From Aphanomyces cochlioides (taxonomy: Eukaryota; Oomycota; Saprolegniomycetes; Saprolegniales; Verrucalvaceae), in contig JAHQRK010000019.1 in assembly GCA_019828595.1 (NCBI GenBank), positions 1,426,001-1,490,000 on the forward strand: DNA of 64,000 nt, written 5' to 3'. Position 1 is the stretch's first letter. Each line of letters starts with the position of its first letter. The notes beneath the pieces were generated by a model. That model was not told the DNA's origin and ran no database searches. It worked only from the letters and a program-made list of their open reading frames with translations. A program made the translations under genes and the position numbers. Shown here in pieces: positions 29,407-40,949 of this stretch.

Positions 29407-31047
29407 GTGGCTGCTGTTTATGGGTCGCCATCGCCAACGCTCAAGGTAGTTAACCCGATCGGGCCTACCACTACCACCGACACTGCCTACACCCTCCCCC
29501 CTCCAGCCACAGCTACGGCCACGTATGGATATCCCTACCCTGCGACATACCCTCTCTCGGGAACGTACCCTAGCGGCTCCGACAAGATGGGTCCCGATCG
29601 AGGTTCGGGTGGCGGAGGCGGGTCGCCTCCCCCAAATCCCCCGAACCCTCCCTCCTACCCGATCCCTGCTCCGGCACCTGCCCCTCGAGATCGCTCACCC
29701 GATTCAAGATACGCGGACTGCAAGAAGTTTGTACCCACCCTCGACTCTCTCGAGCACAGACGCTTCCTAGAATTCTTTTTGCGTCGCTTTGACGAGTTAG
29801 CCGCGGAGTACCGTCTTTCCGAAGAACAGCTTCTGCTAGTATTTGGCGATCGCTTGGTCTCCAGCAAGATCGAACGAGCGGCCGACTGGTGGATGAGGCT
29901 ACATGAAAAGGAATCTCACCTCTCGTGGGCATTCGTCAAAGAGCTCTTCCGCCAGGAATTCATAGTCCAGACATCGAGTCAGACGTACGGCAAGATCATG
30001 CAACCCAACAGGCGCGAAAATGAATCCATCCGATCTTTTATCTGGCGCCTAAACGATTCTCACCAAGAAGCTGGAAGCGACGCCCCGATTATTATCCAGG
30101 GTATTATCGAAGGCTACGGGGACTCAGCGATCAGTAACCTATTACGTCAACGACGCCCTCGACCCCGATCGGCTAAGGAATGCATTCGGCTCCTTACAGA
30201 CTGCGAGTTTGACATTGATAGTTGCCCGAATGGCTCCCGATCGGCCTCGAAGACGGGCAACTCGGCCCCTACCCCGTCGACACCCACCCGATCGCCTCGA
30301 CAAACGTCTAAATCCACCGACAACTCTGAAAGTGTTATCCTACAAACGATCAAAGACCTCAAGACCGAATTAAGAGCCGATATGCTTACGCTCGCGAGCC
30401 GAAATGATGCTACCTACTCTACTCAGTCTCAGCTCGCTGCACTATCAACCTCGGTGGCCCCGATCGCGGTGACTCCTAACACCCCCGTGCCCCCGCGGAT
30501 TTGTATGGAAGCTGACGATATTTGTGGAAATATGACTCGCTGCGGTCGCTTCCGTCATGGGAGAAACGAATGCCACTGGGCCTCGAGCACATGTTCACGG
30601 TGCAACACCTATGGTCACTCTATATGGGAGTGCGGCATCCCTGAAGATGCCCGCGGGCCTTCACACCAATATGATAACACTCGGCCCGAGGCTCGTTCCA
30701 GAACCGCGATCGTAACAGCCGATCGAACCAAAATTCGAACGCAACCGATCAACCAGCCCCAACAACACACCCACGACGCCCGATCGCGGGACCTCCTCGA
30801 CTCAGCACCTATGTCGCGAAGAAGTCCACTGGTGGGCCGACTGCCCTACAAACCCGCTCCCGCAACAAGCGGTAGCTCTCATCGAACGGAGTGCTTCCTC
30901 TGGGACCTCGTTCTGAGTATCGAGGGACCCTGTACCGGCCGCTGGGAGTGGCAAGTACACGGTCGAACCTCCCGACAAGACTCCCAATTTACCGAATTAC
31001 ACCTGTCTCCCCGATCGCCCGATCGCGGTGACAACCTTTCTACCTGA
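29407..31047 (+). pseudogene. gypsy-2 Gag capsid and zinc knuckles
   Basis: The 546-codon frame starts in a Pro/Tyr/Thr-rich linker, then has a retrotransposon capsid domain: RFLEFFLRRFDELAAEYRLS, AADWWMRLHEKESHLSWAFV, IRSFIWRLNDSHQEAG. A Ser/Thr linker follows. Two Cys-His knuckles come near 30530-30640: CGRFRHGRNEC, with an extra Cys upstream, and CSRCNTYGHSIWEC. Homologous to 57642-58673 in gypsy-3. The reading frame is out of register beyond about 30900. Role: RNA binding and particle formation. Confidence 0.82.
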
Positions 31048-31238
31048 CATCCCTGAACCCCAACATACACTGCACCCTGACTCCCCCACTTCGCCGACGA
31101 GTCCCCTTGCCAGTAAAACATCCCCGTCTGTGCTCGGAAGAAACATTGCACACGATCTCCCCTATGCTCAAGCCAAGGCCCTTACTGATTCCAGACACCC
31201 TGCCTTGTGCTCAAATCTCGCCACAATAAGCGAGGAAT

Positions 31239-31832
31239 ATGATTACGAACCGACTGACTCGATCCCCGATCAACGATCGCAGCAAGCCCCCAGCCAGGAG
31301 CACGCAGAAGAAAAGACCCCTATGTATGAATTACACCCTGCCTCCTCCTCTCATCGGGCCCCTGCCCACGATCGCGTCTTACCTATATCGGCCGTTACGC
31401 TACACGAAGATTTACCCGTACTCGGACGCGAGTACGAGGCCCCCCTCCCTCACGTCTCCCTTACCGCACGGGGACGAAATCTCCTCGGATGCCTCGAGTT
31501 CCCTACCAGCACCTCGGGCCGTCTTTTCACCTCACCAGATCGAGGCCATACTTTCGGGAGATTTCCCTGGAGCCCCCGATACGCATTCACTCGACTTCGA
31601 AGATTGGATGTATCCGATCTCTCACGAAGACATACAGCGCCAATTACAAGCTATACGCTCGCGTCGCCAAGTCCAGCAAGACGCTATCTTACCTCTCATG
31701 GAGCAAGTCCTCGGGCGCCCGATCACCCCCGCGGACTTACACTTACTACAATCCCCAGCACAACTGGATGACCCCCATCACTGGCTCGACTGGTTCACCT
31801 CAACTCTCAACTCTTGTGAGGAAGCCATATGA
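31239..31832 (+). pseudogene. gypsy-2 domain between Gag and protease
   Basis: In the second half this frame reads QIEAILSGDFPGAPDTHSLD, EDWMYPISHEDIQRQLQAIR, PLMEQVLGRPITPADLHLLQ and LDDPHHWLDWFTSTLNSCEE. Gypsy-3 has a clear counterpart (59640-59960: QLEAIRRGDFSGI, EDRLYPISKKAIIDQVLKIR, LSAILGRNVEAEEAN, LDEPDRWNSWYEATLRMCSE). This is a conserved domain of about 100 residues that I do not recognise. Part of the overlapping frame 31028-31771 is probably also linker. Confidence 0.65.
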
Positions 31833-32467
31833 GCTAATCGCGACTTTTCGCGAACGGATCCGATCGCCCTTGTTACGCGTACGGATCGCCTCCTGAAACA
31901 GGCCCTGTCGAGAGCTCAACGCGATCACGATACCCGCCTGGCGAGGGCACACTCCCTGTACCAGACACGAGCGACTCACGACACGAGCGCTCTCCTTACC
32001 CCGACGCCGTCGGAAGTACTCGTCACCGCCGGGTCGCGCATTCGATTTTCATCTTACATCAGCTACCATTTGCTTCCCTTGCGCATCACTTTAAGGACTC
32101 CGAGCGCTCCCTTTGAGCTCACGCACCGCCGATTGTGGCCCCGGGATGGTACGCCTAACGGCCTCCGTACGATCTTGATCAAGTCGCGACTTCCCCCGCC
32201 GCCTCCTCCGCATAACTTCGACGATCGCGCCCGATCGGCTGACGATAGTTCGGCTGACACTTCTCCGTCAACACCCCGGCTCACACCTCAGGAGGTTTCT
32301 CTCCTCTTCCCTTTTGCCGGAGAAGCCAATCTGCTCCTCATTAACAGCGAGCGATCCACTTCGGAAAGCACCGCCTCCCTTACTACACGAGCAACACAGA
32401 AGGCAGTCCGGATACCTCGAGATTCATAGCTCACATTGACCACCCCCGATCGGCCCCTTCAGCTATC

Positions 32468-33274
32468 GTGCTCGTGAACATGCGCCCACACCTCGCACTG
32501 ATCGACACTGGAGCGGCGGTCAGTATACTCAGCGAAGCTAGCTGGCGGCTCCTCGGGTCACCCACCCTTCAGGTCCCCGATTCGGAGCTACATTCTGTCG
32601 AACAGCGACCTCTACGCGTTCTCGGCCGCACCCTCTTCACGATCTTCATCGGAGGTCTGACGGTGGAGTTTCCTCTCTGGGTGATGTCCGACACCATCAC
32701 GGACTGCATCATCGGGGTAAACCTCTTACGCCGCCTACGAGCAACAATCAATCTCGAGACCAACCAGCTCCTCATCCCAGGCTCCTCGGGCCCGATCTCG
32801 CTATCACCCCTACCCTCTCCTCCGGAGACACCCCCGCAAACCCCTTATATCTCACCTGTAAAGCGCCTCAAATTGGCTACCCGATCGTGCTGCATGGTGC
32901 AATGTTCACTTCTGACCCCAATTCCCCGCCACAGTACAATACTCGTCGAACCGATCGCCAGCTCACCGATCCAGGTGGCCCGCTCTCTTAACCAACCTCA
33001 GGAAGCGCTGACATGGGTTCAGATCCGAAATGCAGGAGATTCATCCCTCACTTGCATGCCTGGAGAACCGATCGGAACGTTTACACTCCTACCTCCCGAC
33101 TTTGAGGAACTCGGCCACCCTAGCGACTATCACGACACCGATCGTGCCACACACACCACCCCGCAGGCTAGCGAGTTACCCACCGAAGCCCCTCCTGCAA
33201 CCCCGCTCTCGCAGCATGTCTACCCGAACTATCTGATACGTCGCGTCCGTACAATCTACGCCCGTCCTCAATGA
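32468..33274 (+). pseudogene. gypsy-2 aspartic protease
   Basis: HLALIDTGAAVSILSEASW holds the catalytic DTGA; later come PLWVMSDTITDCIIGVNLLR and RATINLETNQLLI, the usual flap and C-terminal blocks of a retropepsin (about residues 15-100). A linker to RT follows, in which the frame is lost near 33270. It cleaves the polyprotein in active elements. Equivalent to 60720-60990 in gypsy-3. Confidence 0.85.
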
Positions 33275-33348
33275 ACTCCCGATCAACTGGGAAGGCTCCA
33301 CTTTGAACCCCACACAACGCGAGATGCTACGCAAGATCCTCCTTCAAC

Positions 33349-34960
33349 ATGACATATTTGTCACCATATCAAACATCAAAAGCACCGGGTCGTACCGATC
33401 TGGTGAAATGCTACATCAACACCGGCTCGGCTCATCCTATTAAACAAGCACCCTATCGAGTGTCACAGAGGGAGGGCGAGATTATGGAAGCCGAGATACA
33501 ACAATACCTTGAACTCGGCCTCATACGACCGTCCGAGCCCCTGGGCCAGCCCAGTATTAATGATCCGAAAGCCCGATGGATCGATCAGATTCTGTATCGA
33601 CTACCGACGACTTAACGAGGTCACGATCAAGGACAGCTACCCTTTACCCCGCATAGACGATCTCCTCGATGTCCTCGGTAAAGCGAAATACTTCTCGACC
33701 ATGGATGTCGCGTCTGGCTACTGGAATGTTTGCATGGAAGAAGACAGCATCTCGAAGACGGCTTTCACCTGCAAATTCGACCTCTACGAATGGCTCGTTA
33801 TGCCGTTCGGGCTCTGTAACTCGGTACCACAGTTCGAACGCCTCATGGAACATGTCTTACGCGATCACATCTGGCGATCGTGTCTAGTATACCTCGATGA
33901 CGTTATCGTCTACAGCGACAATTTCACATCTCACCTCGCCCGAGTCAATGATGTCCTCTGCTGTTTCGCCCGAGCGGGTTTCAAACTCAAGATGTCGAAG
34001 TGCCACTGTGGCAAATCATCGGTCGCCTTCCTGGGACACATAGTCACCCCCGCGGGCATACTATCCAACCCCGAGAAAGTCAATCGGTCCTCAAGATCCG
34101 CGCGTTGCGAAACGTAGCGGAAGTACGATCATTCCTTGGTCTCGCAGGATACTTCCGCCGCTTCATCAAAGGCTTCGCGGCGATCGCTAACCCCCTCGAA
34201 CAACTCAAGACGTCTCCTTCCTTCCACTGGACGGACGAATGCAAGCGATTGCTTGAAACCTTGAAACGAAGGCTCGTTAGCCCCCCGATCCTGGCATATC
34301 CCGATTTTGAAGAACCTTTTATGCCCGATCGCGGTAGGAGCCGTACTCATGCAGAAGCAAGACAAACACGAGCGGGTCATCGCTTACGCCAGCCAAGCAC
34401 TCGACGCGACACAGAGACGCTGGATCAACAAAAAAGACGGCACTTCCGAGATCGAGTGCTTCGGACTCGTCTGGGCAACAACCAAGTTCCGCCCGTACAT
34501 CGACAAGCGGCATTTCACAATTTATACCGACCATGCGGCTCTCGTCTGGCTCTTCAAAGTTGGCTCCAAATCGGGCAACAGCAAGCTCGCGCGCTGGATC
34601 ATTCAACTTCAAGCTCTCGATTTCGTGGTGATACACCGCCCTGGGAACGCCATGGGATGCGCGGACGGGCTTTCACGCCTACCCATCTCAGCTGTTACCC
34701 GATCAGCTTCTGCCAAGCAGCCATCTACGGCTGTAGACCCGGCGGATTCCGCCAACGAACCGCCGGCACCCACGGTGGATGACACGCCCGATCCAGAGCG
34801 ACTTCCCTGCAACGATGACTCCTACTCTCTACCGACTTTGCCGCTCGCGAGCGCCCAGGCGGAAGATCCTTTCATCATCGCTATGAAAGCTTACATCCAG
34901 GACTCAGCTCTTCCATCTGATCCCTCACTAATGACACTTGTGACGCGAACGCACCATTCA
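33349..34960 (+). pseudogene. gypsy-2 reverse transcriptase and RNase H
   Basis: Four frames cover the domain: 33349-33540 (EAEIQQYLELGLIRPS), 33509-34090 (WASPVLMIRKPDGSIRFCID, YFSTMDVASGYWNV, LVMPFGLCNSVPQFERLM, and the active site CLVYLDDVIVYS), 34083-34320 (AEVRSFLGLAGYFRRFIKGF, the connection) and 34307-34960 (RNase H: IAVGAVLMQKQDK, IECFGLVWATTKFRPYID, FTIYTDHAALVWL, GCADGLSRLP). Frame changes at about 33530, 34083 and 34318 show decay. The FSTMD and YLDD acidic residues are intact. Confidence 0.9.
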
Positions 34961-35049
34961 AGGGCACATCCTCTGTCGGCGCGTCATTCTCAAGACACCT
35001 ATTCGCAATCCCGAACTTCAACTGGTACCGGTAATACCGCTCGGGTGGA

Positions 35050-36587
35050 CCCGCCGTGTACTTCAACTCTGTCACGACTCGCCCCTCGCGGGACATTTCG
35101 GGGTGGCGCGCACGATCGACCGTGTTTGGCGCGTGGCATACTGGCTCGGCTGGCGATCCGACGTACATGAGTACTGTCGAGTTTGCGTCCGCTGTGGGGC
35201 CGCAGAAGGATCTCGACCCTGGCGCTAAGGTCGACTTCAACGCATGTCGGTCTACCTCCTCCGCGGACCCTTCAACTTTCTCGTCGTCGACGCCCTCGGG
35301 TCATTCCCGATCACCCCGGGCGAGAACCGATACGTGCTCATATTTATCGACTACTTCACGCGCTGGCCGGAGGCCTTCGCAGTACCCGATCTCAAAACCT
35401 CCACCTTCACACGCGTCTTGGTCGACGAAGTACTCTGCCGATATGGCGTACCCGAACGCCTACTCTCCGATCGTGGGACTAATTTTGTTTCCGAACTCGC
35501 GCACTCCATGTATAAGGTGCTCGGGATCGACAAACTCTCCAGTGCGTCCGGGCACCCGCAGAGCCAAGGACTTGTCGAGCGCTTCAACTCCTCTCTCGCC
35601 ACAATGCTCAAAATGTACGTAAACTCCGTCCAAACCGATTGAGATCTTTATCTCCCTCGACTCCTCTGGGCCTACCGCACGGCCTACCACGAGACCCTCG
35701 GCGACACGCCTTACTTTTGTCTGTTCGGGCGCGATCCGATCTCGCCGCTTCACCTTACCTTCCTTAATCAAGACCCTCCATGGCGATCGGACGACCTGCC
35801 CCAATGGCGCCGCCAACGAAGCTCGTGGTTCCTAGCCACCCGACGCCTTGTCGAATCTCAACTCATCAAAGGGCAAAATCGCGACCAGCGACAGTCGAAC
35901 CAGCGCCCGATCGAATTCCAACCAGCCGACTCGGTATGGGTGTATCAATACTTCCGCAAGTCGCGACATGAGAACGACACTCGCATTTCCAAACTCGCGT
36001 ACCCTTGGCATGGCCCCTATGGCGTCCTCTCCAGACAAGGCTCTAACACATACCGCGTATACCTACCCTCTCTACCAGATCGCGACTTCCCTGTCAACGC
36101 CGATCGCCTGAAACACTTCCAAGGTTACTGGTCGCGACCCTACGATGAGGACATCCCCGATCGTCTCCGCGATCCACCACGCGACGAGGGCGCCGCGATC
36201 TCTCAAGGGGAGAGCGATCATATCAACGACGAACCCCAGTCGAACCCAGACATAGCGGACGCCACAATCGAACTCGATATGCTACCACCAAGTAGCTTTA
36301 CCGATCGCGTCACTTTCTCAGACAACGACGTGGCCTACACCAACACTGACTCCCCGATCAAAGACATAGCTGACAAACGATGGATTGCAGGCAAGGAAAT
36401 TGAGTATTTGGTGACACACGCCGACGGAACCCAACACTGGACACCACGATCGCGCCTCCAAGAATACCGATCCTTTATCCAAGAATACGAAGATCGACAA
36501 CGCAGCTCTCAAGGATTACCCCCACTTCGACGTAGTCCACGGTTAACAGAGCTCGATCTGGCACCCGAGCCCCCACCAGAATATTAA
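35050..36587 (+). pseudogene. gypsy-2 integrase with C-terminal chromodomain-like tail
   Basis: The zinc-binding end is readable in pieces near 35090-35215. The core reads FLVVDALGSFPITPGENRYV (first Asp), ERLLSDRGTNFVSELA (second Asp) and GHPQSQGLVERFNSSL (Glu), so the D,D,E set is present. A stop (TGA, 35641-35643) replaces the Trp found in gypsy-3. The end (35940-36587) has HGPYGVLSRQGSNTYRVYLP, then a chromodomain-like segment (AGKEIEYLVTHADGTQHWTP, followed by SRLQEYRSFIQEYED) and ends PEPPPEY. Confidence 0.85.
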
Positions 36588-36803
36588 CCCCGCGCCCTCA
36601 CTCCAACTACATATCTTACATATCTACATATACCACGCGACTGAAGAACCCTCCGATCGCGTGTTCACAACACATGCATCCCAAACCAACACCGAAAACT
36701 GAACAAACACACTCAATTATGCATTAAAGAAGAGGAGACTATCGGCTCACCTCCCTAAAGAGTCATGACGGAACCAGTCGACGACTGACGCTCTTCATAT
36801 GCC

Positions 36804-39235
36804 TCACGCAATTCGACGGGACCACCATCCACCCGCACCAAACGACCTTGCGCTCGACTCTCGACTGCCCCCCATTGAGGACTCGGATCGCGTAAGCCAC
36901 ACCAGGTCCACGAAGTAATACGGCTGATCGGGCACCACAGAATCAGACTCCACCAAACTGATTGCCTGGGCGCACACGACCTTCAAATCGGCTATGGACT
37001 GGACTCGATACTTGGCCAGATCGCCTTGAGGCTTTGACTTCAAAGAACCTCGCTGGGTATAATACTTGAAAGTCGACACCGGATCACACAACCACTCGAG
37101 CAACTTGTCGCCTTGACGCGCCAGAGCGGGCACCTTGGGGAACCATTCCTTCGCTTCGACCAGATAGTCCAAAACCACCCACTCGCCCTGGTCACCACCG
37201 CCATGCGCGAAAAACATAGTCTTCAAACAGATCGGGGCTTTGAACAACATCGGCCATTGATGTCGTGGCGAGCAAAAATAGGCGATCGGGCTCAGATGCT
37301 GCTGCCCCGTGCTGTCTTCTTCCGCGACCTTCAGACTTGCCAACACCATTTCCAAAGGGCCCGTGATCTGGTCCAAACTTCCATACTTGTCATTGGCGGA
37401 ATCCAACGTCAAGTAAAACAAGCGCTCGAAGACTTCACGCCCGCGTTTTTGCCAGAACATCTTCAAGGCTTCGTCAACCAACCGGGTAGCATCGTTGGCG
37501 CGTTCTTCAGGAAAAATCGAAGGCAAGTGCTGGTAACGCTCCCACGGCTTGGCCGCGACCATCGCCTCGTACGCGCTCACGATCGACGGTGGAAGAGTCC
37601 GACTCCGAACGGCGCCAGCCGGCGCTGAGCGAGGGGTCTTTGCAGCGGGCCTTGGAGAACCCACACAAGATCGCTTGGATTTCGGCGTGGACGCTACGCT
37701 CGCGAGGTCCTCATCTTCCGAGACTGACGGGTTCGGGTCTTCATGATCCAGATCGGCCACGTGTCCGACCGGCGAAGCACCCAGCGGGTTGTGGATCAGG
37801 AGTGATGGTTTGGATCGGGGACTGATAAAGCTCGTCGGCGCCTTCGATCCCTTTGTTTCTTCGCCCCCATCACGCGCGCCAGGGACAAGGGCAGCCAAGA
37901 GATGACGATCGCGTACACCTCGGTACCGCAGCTTGGCTAACACCTCGTCAACACGTTCCCGCCAGAGAGTCACTTCCTTCTACACTTCATCAACATCCGC
38001 GATCGCGGGCAACGGCACCACTGGGCTCGACGCATGGGCAGGGCCCGTCCCGATCACGTTGACTGTGGACGAAAAAGAAGCATGTGACTGCCATGCCTCC
38101 ACCGAGCCAGCCAGATCGCCCACCACCAGGAAATTTTCACGCGACCAATTCAGAAAATCCACCGCGCCGCGCAAACCTTCGTCGCCCCGCACGCTGTTTC
38201 GCACGGCCTTGACAAGTCGATCGCGTATATCTTCCGCTTCCGTAATAAGCTCGTCGTGCAGCTTGGCGATATCCACAAAAGCGGACTGCCATTTTTCTCG
38301 CTGAGCCTTCAAGTCTCTGGCTTCCTTGACAACCTCGGCAGCCTCCCGATCGCGAACATCTTGGTCGTCCAACACAGCCTTGAGTTTCATCTCCAGATCG
38401 GCTATCTTCCCGGCGGATAACACGGCTGCCTCGACCAGATCTTGCCGCTTGCTTTCGGATTCTTTGAGCTCCGCGGACAAACGCTGCAGCTCAGGCTGGA
38501 CATGAACATCACGAATTTCTTGCACCTTCTTCTTCCAATGTTCCGCCGAGGCTAATCGCTCGTTTGATTGAACCTCCTTCAAGCGGAGATCGTGCCGAAC
38601 GGTGGCCAGCTCGTTGCGCAAGTTTCGAATCAACTCATCTTGGCGTCGGCCATCGTTAACCATCGTCTGGTGCATGGCCTCTTTATCCACTCGTAAGACC
38701 CGCTCGGACTCACACAAGGTCGACAAGCGCTTGATCTCGACGGTCTGTCTCGCCACCTGCTCGGACAGGCCTGTTGTAAGGTGTTTGACTCGTGCAACGC
38801 ACCGCGCAGCTGCAACACATCATTGCCGCGCTCCCTGAGATACGCTCTGGCTTCGTCTCGATCGCGCAAGGCTGCCACCAACGCGACTTGCTGTCGAGCG
38901 ATGATTTCGTCAGCGGGGGTATTGGGCCACGCCAGATCGGCAGTCACATCCGCTCCACCCGTGCGACGCAGCATCTTCTCTTCCGCGCGCCAGGCATCCC
39001 GATCTTGCGCCACTTGTTCTCTCAAGGTTGCAATCGTCGTGCGCGACTCTTCGACCTCGCGTACCATGTCGGCCCACGCCCGTGCGCCCCCTTCGGGGTA
39101 ATTGTCTTGGTAAGATCGTGCCAGATTGTTCAAGTCCTCCAAGTGGGTCACCATCCTTCGTAATGCGCCTAAGTCCCGGCTCGATTGAACGATATGGTCG
39201 CTGACCGTATCAGCGGCCTGTCCGACGTTGTCCAT
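36804..39235 (-). pseudogene. Antisense coiled-coil gene inside gypsy-2
   Basis: On the strand opposite to gag-pol, one decayed reading frame of about 800 codons runs from an ATG at 39235. After about 155 codons it changes frame near 38765 (LHESNTLQQACP continues as QVARQTVEIKRLST), meets a TAG at 37981 (VDEV, stop, KEVTLWRERVDEV), and continues to 36804. The first 500 codons are almost all coiled coil (RNLRNELATVRHDLRLKEVQ, ELQRLSAELKESESKRQDLV). A Ser/Pro-rich linker and a globular part follow (AYEAMVAAKPWERYQHLPSI, EVFERLFYLTLDSANDKYGS). I do not recognise it. Plant Tat-type gypsy elements carry antisense ORFs in the same position; homology is not implied. CGATCG enrichment continues through it, so it belongs to the element. 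Confidence 0.65.
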
Positions 39236-39490
39236 GTTGCTTCTACCCGTCTTGTTGTCAAATGCCTCCCCTCGCCCACTTCGTTCCGATCCGAATCACT
39301 TTAAAATTGAGCCAATCCGAACCCGATTGCGAGCGTCAGTTGGAATTGCGAATTTCTCCCGATCTGATTGGACTTCTGCCCTCTTCGCTTTCTCGTCCTA
39401 CGCTTTTTCTCTTTCTTGCCCAACTGACCGATCGCGATTCCACATCGCGTAATCGTCAAAGCAGGGGCTTTGACATCAAGTGGGGAGAAT

Positions 39491-39651
39491 TGTCACGAAG
39501 CGTGCCCTATCCGGTAATTCCGTTATCCGGCCAGGATGGTCGTCAATTGTATTGACTACTCGACACCCGATCTGGTCCCCTCCTGTCTTCTAGCTTAGCC
39601 TTCCCGTCTAACCTTAACCAGACTTCTATTTGCTCTGTTCTACCGAGCTCC
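39491..39651 (+). repeat. gypsy-2 3' LTR, first 161 bp only
   Basis: Identical to 27372-27532 except for a single base (CCATACTT versus CCAGACTT). It follows a purine-rich tract (AAGTGGGGAGAAT) fitting a polypurine tract. The remaining 119 bp of the LTR are replaced at 39652 by unrelated sequence. Confidence 0.88.
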
Positions 39652-40056
39652 CAATCAATCTTGAGGAGTTATGTAAAGCCAACGCTTATTCTGTGTTATA
39701 CATTGTCCAAACTGCAGCCGGCACGCATTGCTTGCAGAGAACATTGCTTGGAGTGAAGACGACGACATCTTACTGCTTGATGAAGTTACTAGTGTTACGC
39801 TATTTGAAAAGCTAAAACTAAGGGAAACTCAACGTAGCTGTTAGAAATGCAACGCCCATGCGCACGATGAATCAGACGCACGGCAATGAGTCTATCCTTC
39901 AGCACTAACGTTACAGAATTCGTCTTTATTCAGAGTCCAATCAATGCAGTGCAGTCCGGTAGTAATGCTTGCAAAAGCGGAAAATGATATTCTTGAGTTG
40001 CTAGCGCTTTCAAATTTGCTTTTCCAAATCGAACGAAGACGAAATCCGCAATTTGA
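39652..40056. other. Unidentified sequence after the truncated LTR
   Basis: A plus-strand open frame from inside the LTR continues to 39815 (NLEELCKANAYSVLYIVQTA, THCLQRTLLG), looks protein-like, and may be the relic of another gene; I do not recognise it. The rest, to 40056, shows no coding signal. Confidence 0.35.
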
Positions 40057-40208
40057 CCAATACAGAGATTCTAGTGTCGACTAAAGTCTAAATTGCTAGT
40101 GAGCAATGTGAACCTGTAGCACTTGAATGCGCAAAGGATAACACCAGTCGTTTTTCTCTGGGAGTAAAAATAGCCAGGGGACACTCCAACGTCACTCCCT
40201 CGGCCAAA
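40057..40208. repeat. About 150-bp dispersed repeat (copy 2)
   Basis: Direct copy of 11285-11435 with a two-base insertion (CAGAGATT for CAGATT) and few substitutions. It stops at GGCCAAA, where membrane-protein N-terminal sequence begins within about 40 bp. Confidence 0.65.
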
Positions 40209-40949
40209 CAAGCAAACTACAAGCCAAGCCAGACAGTCGTGACCACACTGGTCATCACAAAAGCCAAGACACCGAGCTAAAGCTGCGGGAAGAATCATCA
40301 TCAATCTCGTTGCCATCACTTCCATCCTCACAGTGAAAACTATCATTATCGTCCTCGCCGCCATTGGCTTTCTCCGTCAAAGCGTTCTCCTCACTGTTCT
40401 CAACAACGACCTGAGCTACATGCGTGGATATGGCTCAACCTGCGCGATGGACTCGAATGGTTTCATTGTTGGATCATGTTCAGTTAAGGAACTTGCAATC
40501 TTTCCTGGCCCAATTTGGACTCGCATTGGAAAGCGGCTAGCTCAACAATGGCTAGCAGTCTCGTCGTCACCTTACTTCGTCACCACTTGTGTCAAAAGTC
40601 CAAAAGAAGACACAGGCTGGGTCAATCTGGTACTTCTAACTGGCTACGATTCGTTTCATCTCTGTCAACCACCCAAAGTACCTCAAGAAATTGCTGGGAT
40701 GGCCATGCATCTCCAATTAGCAACCACCACAAAGCAACTTCCTACGCGTACGAAGTTGTGTTGGACATCACAAATCGCCTCGACAGCGCAGTGAAATCGT
40801 GGAACGTTGGCCGTCAGTCCAAGAAAGCAATCACAATCACGGGGGAAGTCGGTCATGAAGTGACCAACTGGCAGGAACCCTTGTCTCTCCAGCTGGCTTG
40901 TGTCTTCATTGGCTTTTCTTTGATCACAAGCGACTTGTACATGCAGTCT

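Larger units (their letters stand above)
27372..39651 (+). mobile_element. gypsy-2: 12.3-kb Ty3/gypsy retrotransposon with antisense gene, 3' LTR truncated
   Basis: The 5' LTR (27372-27651) and a 161-bp piece of the 3' LTR (39491-39651) enclose gag, protease, RT, RNase H and integrase on the plus strand, then a 2.4-kb antisense coding region. The coding part has numerous frameshifts and a Trp-to-stop change at 35641, so the copy is dead. The internal region is very rich in CGATCG (about 47 occurrences by hand count). No target duplication is visible because the 3' end is cut off. It is homologous to gypsy-3 throughout. Confidence 0.92.

Noticed and set aside
36804..39235. Antisense gene in gypsy-2 as a retroviral envelope gene
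   Set aside because: It is on the opposite strand, has no signal peptide or membrane anchor, and is mostly coiled coil.
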